A stretch of DNA of 64,000 bases from Crotalaria pallida (taxonomy: Eukaryota > Streptophyta > Magnoliopsida > Fabales > Fabaceae), in contig CM075651.1 in the NCBI GenBank assembly GCA_037953625.1, positions 139,900,501-139,964,500 on the forward strand, read 5' to 3'. Position numbers and translations under genes: made by a program. The notes under the pieces are model-generated. The model made no database searches. It was not told the origin of the DNA and saw only the letters and a program-made list of their open reading frames with translations. Positions 57,057 to 64,000 of this stretch are shown here, piece by piece. Numbering within the stretch: position 1 is the stretch's first letter; the number at the start of each line of letters is the position of its first letter.

Positions 57057-57982
57057 GTTTGTTTGGCAAAACTAACTTATAACTGATAATTGTGAGTTTA
57101 TAGCTGATAGCTGTGAACCTAGCTTATAGTTGTGGGATTATAGCTGTGAGCTTATAGCTGTATAGCTAGCTTATTGAATTAGAGCTGTTTGGTAAAACTA
57201 GCTGTGCAACTAATTTAAACATGTTAACTGACTGAAAAGTACATAACATGTAGAATAATAATTAATATTGACATGCATGTTTCAATGATGAAAATACCAC
57301 ACTGGTAGCTTATAGAGAAATGCATATACTTCATTCATATAGACATAAATGATAAAAAAAATTATAACATTCATAATAATTATTACTAAGTACTACTACA
57401 CTTTAAACATTTTTATTATTTTTATAAAAATGTCACGACATCTTTATTAACAATGACACGAAAGAAGGACAAAACTTTTAGCCTATTGATTGGGCACACC
57501 GCCATCACAAAATCACACAAATCCAATATGAACCAAATTCACAAAATCAAAAAAATAAAAAAATAAAAAAATGAGGATAACAAAAAAGTGAAAGAGAAAT
57601 TTGATAATCAATGTTGAAATAAACATCATATACCTTTATGTCTCGTAAATCAATAGTTAAATATAGAATTTCTTTATGAGTGGTTTTGGTGTGGTGCGTA
57701 CAGATGTTGAATATATAGAAGGATTCTAGATTTTTGGCTTTGAGGGAAAAAAGTAAAAAATTTGGGGGGTAATATTAATTTGGGCTAGAATAAATAATAA
57801 TATAATTTAATAAAAAAATGTAAAATTGATATATGATTTATTGAAAGCTCTTATTTTTTTTTCAAAGCTACCTAACGTAGCTTTCTAAAAGCTATAAGCT
57901 TCTTTCATTTTTTGTTCACCAAACAGCTCTAGTAGCTTATTGATTTGCTAGATAAGTTATAAGTTTGTCATACCAAACACAC
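57057..57982. mobile_element. hAT-like non-autonomous element
   Basis: The ends GTTTGTTTGGCAAAACTAAC and GTTTGTCATACCAAACACAC are imperfect inverted repeats. Subterminal repeats of AGCTTATAGCTGATAGCT type lie at 57080-57170 and inverted ones at 57880-57960. The flanks are only imperfectly duplicated (TAAAGA / TAAAGG). The centre is AT-rich and has no transposase. Confidence 0.6.
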
Positions 57983-58114
57983 TAAAGGTATATTTAAGGC
58001 GTGAACTATGTTACCAGTACATTATCCTAATCTTTCGGATGCAAAACAAATAAATGATGGGCGGTGTGAATAAAAACAAATTGAAAATCTATATTCAACA
58101 TTCATTGATATATA

Positions 58115-58313
58115 AAGAACGAATGCCACCAACGAGCTGTTGGTGCAGTGGTGCCAGGGGCTGCACTTGGTAGGGCGAACCACGGTTCGATCCCCCACAA
58201 CAACGTTATTGGGAGAGGAATAAAACCTTAACCCCGGGACCCCCCTCGAACTGGATTAGTCGGCCCAGTGGGCCGGATACCAGGGTGCAAACAAAAAAAA
58301 AAGAACGAATGCC
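58115..58313 (+). mobile_element. tRNA-derived SINE, copy 2
   Basis: The body 58128-58300 ends in an A-rich tail and is flanked by perfect AAGAACGAATGCC at 58115-58127 and 58301-58313. The pol III A box TGGTGCAGTGG (58141-58151) and B box GGTTCGATCCC (58184-58194) both fit consensus, with tRNA-like spacing. The non-tRNA 3' part contains GGATTAGTCGGCCCAGTGGG and GGATACC. The perfect target duplication indicates a recent insertion. Confidence 0.9.
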
Positions 58314-59026
58314 CTTAAAAAAAAAAGATATATAAAAAACAAATGACGATTTTTTTTTAAAAAAAAGAAATAGATAAGATATCTACCATCAAATATTTTA
58401 GTAAAAAAAAACATTACATTAATTATTGTTTAAAAAAAATTATAATTATTGAATGATGAAAATGGATGAAAAATAGATTAAAAAATAGTTTGTATACTGA
58501 AAGTATAAAGGTTTTTTATACTGTCATGCACCATACAGGGATTTATGAAGTAATGCAAATTAATGGTGTATGATATATAAACGGTGTAAAAAACTTTATA
58601 CTATCAATACATACATATTAAACTCTTAAAAAAAACAGAGATGGTCTCAATATATAAACGACATCATTTTCCTTCAAAAATATTTTTTTTTTAATTTTTC
58701 AAACAATATTTTAATATCATTCTTCAATGTACTCAAACTTGAAAATTAGATCAAAACTAACTAACATATCAACCTTTGAACAACAAAATATTTACCTAAA
58801 ACATCCATTTATGAGCTCCATCAACATGCAAGAGAGATTTTTTTTTAACTGTTCTGCACACACATGCAAAAAAAAAAAAAGTAACCTTAGTCTTAAAAGT
58901 CGAAAATAAGAGACTCGATAAAGTAATTTTGTATTGAAAAAAAAAATTTAATACTTTGAAAAAAAAAATTTAATTTCCCAATAATATATTTTTATTTTTT
59001 TTTCACCTCCCATCCTAAGCCCTTAG
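58314..59026. other. AT-rich DNA, nothing firm
   Basis: It contains a decayed MITE-like stretch (about 58490-58620) related to 55345-55505, and A-runs. No gene. Confidence 0.4.
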
Positions 59027-59176
59027 AACTTGAAGGTTACGAAAAAAATTTAAGTGGGGGAGGGGAGGACCCTGCCCAGGGTTGCCCTCCACTGGGTCCA
59101 ATAATTTCCAAATTGAAATTTAATTATAGAAGCTCTCTTTGTGCGAAATATTGTATATTACTCCTTCTGTTTCTAT

Positions 59177-59217
<41 letters not shown>
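59027..59217. repeat. Dispersed repeat, copy 2, with (TA)n array
   Basis: 59027-59180 repeats 4725-4879 at near identity, then runs into a (TA)n array to about 59216. Both copies end at the same phrase before a TA array, so the array is part of the repeat. Confidence 0.6.
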
Positions 59218-59220
<3 letters not shown>

Positions 59221-59780
59221 ATTGTTTATAAGTTTAAGAGAGTGATAATTATTATTTTTTATGCCCTCTTATTTAATAGGATCTTGATTTATGTAAATAA
59301 TGAAAAAAATATTAATGATTACAGAAAGAAAAATTGTATATTAGAGAAAATTTTATTAATTTATTAAAAATCAAGGCAATTATTATTATATTTCTTAAAG
59401 GATATTTTTTTTTCAATGAGGCAGATAAATAGTCACCGTTCGAGTACATCCTAAGCTGTTCCTTTTATAATCAAGAACTTTGTTCTAATTTGTGTACAAA
59501 AGAATCGTGCATAGAGACATAGAAATGGACTTCTGATGCTTTGGCCATCTTTCACCATAATGATACCCTCATCTTTGTGCATGAAGGGTAGCTTCCCCAT
59601 AATATTTTTCCTATTATGTGGACTTGCATTCCTTTTCCAAATTCAGAAACTGTTCTGTTGAAACAGTTTGTGTTTCCTTAAGGAACACCATATAGTATCT
59701 GCAAACTTTTCAACATGGAACTAGCAGACACACAATTCTATCTTTTGTTGGCATCCTACAAATGCTATGAATTTGGTAGC
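59218..59780. other. 3' flank of the NRAMP gene
   Basis: AT-rich sequence that becomes less AT-rich from about 59440, as expected for the 3' UTR of the minus-strand gene ending at 59781. No separate gene is visible. Confidence 0.5.
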
Positions 59781-62700
59781 TTAGTTCCCAGCTAGAGAGA
59801 AAAAGCCTCTGGAATTCGGGGACCTCGCAAAGATAGAAGAAACAGCATCACTTTGCTTAACTAGATATACAATAAATGTGATCCATGCTGCAGAGCAAAG
59901 GCAGACCAGAAAACCATACAATAGTCCCTTCACTTCTGAGAGGAAGAAATCTAATAACAGATATGCATAAACCACCATAACCAGCACAACTATAATCCAA
60001 GCCACCCTCTACATCACAAAATTGACGAAGTTATAGAGAAGTATAGAAATTAGAAACTATTTCTATCATTTGGAAGTATGGTTAAACAATTGCTGCTACA
60101 AACAAAAGGTATGCTTCCTAATACATGTGGAAACCTACAAAATGAAATGGCATCATTACAAAATCATGTTAAACCAGCTTCTATTAGATAAGAAAACTCA
60201 ACCATATAGTCATATACCTTTACAAATAGCATTACAATAGTACAAACTAGTACTGTACTTAGACCTTATTAAGCTAGCTGTAATGAACTTGGACTCGCAA
60301 TATATGTAGAGGAAATTAGACTCAGCATATTGTGTAATTTCAGTATTTTTTTTTTTTTAATACAAGTTTATCACAGTTGAGGCTTCATTTTATTCTGTCA
60401 CAAGTACATGAAGTAAAGGACTACATGCATCTATCCTTATGCTGATGGGCATCCAAGAGTAAACATGTATGATGTATCACTTGTTGAAAGCCATGATCAA
60501 ATAATGATTCCTCAGCCTTTATAACCCATATTTTTAACAGCACAACTTTATCACTAAAGCAATACTGCCAACTCATATGCAATGTAAAACAAGCACAATA
60601 GTGGATTGTGTTCATTTTAAAGTATATTGTTTATAGAACATTTCCGTTATAGACTTAAAGACATGAACTCTTAATAGTGAAATCATCTTGTCATTACTCA
60701 AGAATTACGAAATCAACTGCACTCACCGAAATATCCACTTCAGTTTTTTCATAAATGGCCTAATGCCACCTGCCTATACAATCCCTTATATGAGTGAACA
60801 GGGCTTATGATTCCTTTATCAAAATAAGCAAATCAGAGTTCATCACTAATTTTGGAATTAGAATTTTAAGGAGAATGATTCAATTAAAAAAAAAGAATCC
60901 ATCTTCAAAAAATGAGAAATAGGGATACCTTTTTTTACTATTTCATTCCTTGGTACTGGAAAATAATTACATGCAAAAAATTGTAGGGAAAGGGTTGCCA
61001 CTATCTGCATGCATGGCTATAAAGGTCTAACAACTCAAGTGTGGCGCACTTTGCTTTGGAAGAATATAATATGATGTTCTGAACTAAATAAAATATAACA
61101 GTTGAATATAGAGAATATTACCGTTTTTATTACCTACTTATCAAATTCTTAGTACTTGGAACTTAAAGCATTTTATGAGCATTTAAATAAATAATTGAGC
61201 ATCTAATTATAAAATTAGAAGTAAAATTTGGATAAAACATAACTAAAATGCTAGATGGATGGTTTACCTCGACTACAGGTCCTATTCTAAAGCTCCCCAT
61301 GACCTCCTCTTTGGACACCAAGGTAAGAAGAGGGATTAGTGCAAAAGGAATCTGTATTGCCTGGAGCACATTAAGCCATTCATTCAAGGTATCCAATGAA
61401 CCTTCTGAAGTATTAAAAACAATAGCTGCAATCATAGTTGGAACAATTGCGCAACTTCTAGTGATCAAAGCCCTCAACCACTTCTTAATATTGAGCTTCA
61501 GAAACCCTTCTGTTATAAACTGCCCTGCATATGTCCCGGTGATGGTGCTACTCTGTCCAGCTGCTAACAAACCAATACCCCATATATAGAGAATTGGAAA
61601 CAACCCTCCTCCATACCTCTCCTCGAGATATTGCCCTGCATTTACCAATCCTATGTCCTTGGCCTGTTCCGTACCGTAGAACACTCTAGCAAAAACGGTT
61701 ATCACAAATAGGTTGATCACCAAGGTGATTAACAGTGCAACTGAGGACTCAATTGAGTAGTAGTTGATAGCCTCTTGAACCTGGCTTTTGTTGCGGATAT
61801 CGATGTCCCTTGATTGGACTAATGCTGAATGGAGGAAAACATTATGTGGAGTTATGACACAACCCACGATTTCTACTGCCTGGCGAAGTGTTTTTGAGCT
61901 AACTCTTGGGATCAAAATGCCTAAAAGAAGCATCAAAACTATTAAAGTAGGAACATGGATAGAAATCTAGTACTTCATAATTTTGGACATAGGAAAGGGG
62001 AATGAGTAGTAATGATAACAAAAATAAAAGAAACTAGTGTATATTATCATATATATGCAATCAAATGAATGTGCTCAAACCATGTCATTAGATAAATTTC
62101 TACCCATCAAAAGTTCTTCTTCATCGGGCTTTGTATCAAAGAACATCCAAGCAAAAGAGAAGGCCATGGTTCCAATGAAAACTGCGAAAACACCTTCCAA
62201 CTTCCTCACTCCATAGTTCTCAAGAAATAGAAAGAAGAAACTGTTCAACAAGAAATAGCAAGCATAATTAAAAATAGTGAACCATAACGTTTGTCTCTTT
62301 GTTTTGCTATACTAGTATTAAATTGAACATGATAAGTGATTAAAAAGTTTCATTTTTTTATAGGAAAATGCTTCATACACTATCTGTATACCTACATCTC
62401 CTCACAAATGGGTGAGATGACAGAATTGAAATGTAGGTACGCAAAAAACGTAGTGGAACTAACTGAATCATGTGATAAAAACCAAAGGTAATGTAAAATG
62501 TAAGGTGACATGTGCATAAGTGTGCCATTATCGGGGATTGGAGACAACCCTCCTCCTCCATACCACTCCTCATACTCTTTTTTTTAACTATTCTTTATTA
62601 TATCAAGTTAATGATGAATAAATGCATGATTAATCATGTGTTACGAATTGATCGTTAAACATGAATGAACTCAATAAACAGCTAGTTAACCATACAGTAC

Positions 62701-63455
62701 AGATAATTAATCATGAATTTATACATTACTAAACAGGTGGACAAATGGTATAAAGAATAAGCTTTAGGAATCAGGGTCCATAATTCAATTTGTTTAGCTT
62801 ACCAATCTGAGGCTGTGATAACCACACCAGCCCAAATAGGCAAAATCCCATGGCTAAGAATCTTAAGAGCAATAGCACTACCAATAACCTCTTGAATATC
62901 AGCAGCAATCAAAGCCAACTCTGCCAAGAACCACAGCACCAACCTTGCCCAATTTGAATACTCCTCCCGGCAAAGCTCAGCCAGGTGACGCCCGGTTGCC
63001 ACACCGAGCCTCGCAGACAGAAGCTGTATCAGCAGCCCCATTATGGTTGACCACATCAACAGCCAAAGCAGAGAGTACCCTGCAACTGCACCAGCTTGTA
63101 AATCCCCTTCCAAGTTTCCAGGGTCCAAAAATGCCACGCTCATAAGCAACCCTGGCCCTGTGAACAACCATAGCTTCTTCCATGAGAAGGGTGGCACCAC
63201 CGTGGAACCGCCCGCCCCGCCACCTGCGGCAGACTCTAAGTCGAATATATGGACCTTGTCTTTGGCTGCATACACAGCCGCGTCTTCGTTGATTGCATTG
63301 TCGGAGATTGAGGGTGATGAGCGTGGCGAGGATAATGGAATTGTCTCGCAATCAGATTGTAACAACCTGTTTTCTTCAGCTTCTTCATCATCATTTTCTA
63401 TTTCTTGTTTGTTATATTTGTTTTGTTGTTGTTGTTGTTGTGACTGAGTACTCAT
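59781..63455 (-). CDS. NRAMP divalent metal transporter, plant NRAMP2/3/4 type
   Basis: A proton-coupled metal transporter of an endomembrane (tonoplast or TGN in characterised relatives), moving Fe and Mn. Four exons join in phase with GT-AG introns: 63455-62803, 62240-62104, 61920-61268 and 60008-59781. They give 556 aa, slightly longer than the usual ~510-530 because of a polar N-terminus with a poly-Q run (MSTQSQQQQQQ). The helix-1 motif DPGN (D111-N114) is intact (FLDPGNLEGDLQAG). The family signature GQSSTITGTYAGQF is intact. The helix-6 motif, normally MPHN, reads TPHN (T287-N290) in GCVITPHNVFLH. Other blocks (FSWKKLWLFTGPG, VGVATGRHLAELCREEY, ADIQEVIGSAIAL, NEWLNVLQAIQIPFALIP) match plant NRAMPs. 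About 11-12 membrane helices are expected. No stop or frameshift is seen. Confidence 0.93.
60009..61267 (-). other. Intron 3 of the NRAMP gene
   Basis: 1259 bp, donor GTAAAC at 61267 and acceptor TGTAG before 60008. AT-rich, with no embedded transposon recognised. The other introns are 61921-62103 (183 bp) and 62241-62802 (562 bp). Confidence 0.8.
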
Positions 63456-64000
63456 TTTTTTCTATGCAAATGGAATATCATTGGTTATGGTAATGTTTTT
63501 CTCTTTATTATCTGGTTTGGATTAGGTGGGAGAAGAAGATGGAGAAAATTTAGTGCAAATATTATGGCTGCGCAAGGTAATGAGATTGTTCATGCATGCA
63601 TAACCACATGCTATATTTGTAGCATTTCCTTATACGGATGCTATTTATATACTATATACCAGAATCTTAAATTTAGTCAATGGATTTTTCATTTTTCTTT
63701 TCCCTCCTCGTCTAGCAAGTACTGATATATTAGTGCGCAAATCAATATAACGAAATTTGACCACAGAAAAATATAAGTTCTCATTCTACGTGAGCTTTTA
63801 CAGCCAAGAAACATCACCATTCACCCGAACTTGCTTTGCTACCAAAACATCATCACTAAAACATGCTTTGCCGTAATTTTTAAATTTCAACGCATATTTC
63901 AACTCAAATCACAAAGGGTAAAAATTGGAAAATTATCTAAGAAAAAATTATACAAATTAACTTTTCCTATTCCGATTTCATTAGTAATTGAAACATGCGG
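63456..64000 (-). promoter_or_regulatory. 5' UTR and promoter region of the NRAMP gene
   Basis: On the minus strand a strong TATA-like TATATAAATAG lies at 63651-63641, about 185 bp upstream of the ATG. A CATGCATGCAT palindromic tract (RY-like) lies at about 63592-63602. No other gene is seen in this stretch. Confidence 0.45.

Noticed and set aside
58140..58200. tRNA-like A and B boxes suggesting a tRNA gene
   Set aside because: The sequence cannot form a full cloverleaf, continues into a non-tRNA body with an A-tail and target duplication, and recurs at 45.1 kb. It is a SINE.
61248..61589. 113-codon plus-strand frame
   Set aside because: It is the antisense shadow of NRAMP exon 3.

Overview
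The window is 64 kb of AT-rich nuclear DNA from a flowering plant. Spliced genes with GT-AG introns, Ty1/Ty3-type LTR retrotransposons, L1-type LINEs, tRNA-derived SINEs, Stowaway, Mutator-like and hAT-like MITEs, and CACTA and Helitron ends all point to a eudicot. The RPB4-like and tyrosine-decarboxylase-like proteins and the repeat families make a papilionoid legume my best guess; this is inference, not proof. Most of the window is transposable-element sequence. Only two genes look intact.

Layout. (1) 69-3657, plus strand: internal exons of an RNA polymerase II subunit RPB4 (NRPB4) gene. A solo LTR with a perfect 5-bp target duplication sits just upstream of one splice acceptor, and the next exon is badly decayed. 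(2) 4.3-5.3 kb: a CACTA transposon end and short duplications. (3) 5858-21823: one large non-autonomous LTR retrotransposon ('A') with 3.36-kb LTRs and no recognisable gag or pol. It carries a truncated piece of a second family ('B') in its interior, and a complete B element (14171-20004, minus strand, gag only, frameshifted) is nested in its 3' LTR. (4) 22-26.5 kb: MITEs around an unidentified set of exon-like segments on the minus strand. (5) 26502-32699: a full-length L1-type LINE with a 12-bp target duplication, poly(A) tail and several inactivating lesions, inserted in older transposon debris. (6) 32902-34385: a 1.5-kb inverted-repeat element with tandemly doubled ends.

(7) 34547-37570, minus strand: an intact two-exon aromatic-L-amino-acid decarboxylase gene (522 aa), tyrosine/DOPA-decarboxylase-like, with three repeats in its intron. 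(8) 37.6-43.5 kb: intergenic DNA full of MITEs. (9) 43.5-50.5 kb: extremely AT-rich sequence bounded by Helitron-like 3' ends, with tandem and dispersed repeat modules, a SINE and a 638-bp retroposed unit. (10) 52.6-59.2 kb: LINE relic, nested Stowaways, a Mutator-like MITE, two SINEs and a hAT-like element. (11) 59781-63455, minus strand: an intact four-exon NRAMP metal transporter gene (556 aa) whose metal-site motif in helix 6 reads TPHN instead of the usual MPHN.

The two intact genes are unrelated in function (aromatic amine synthesis; divalent metal transport). Nothing suggests a cluster or operon. The most informative features are the order of insertions, readable from target duplications, and the altered NRAMP metal site.
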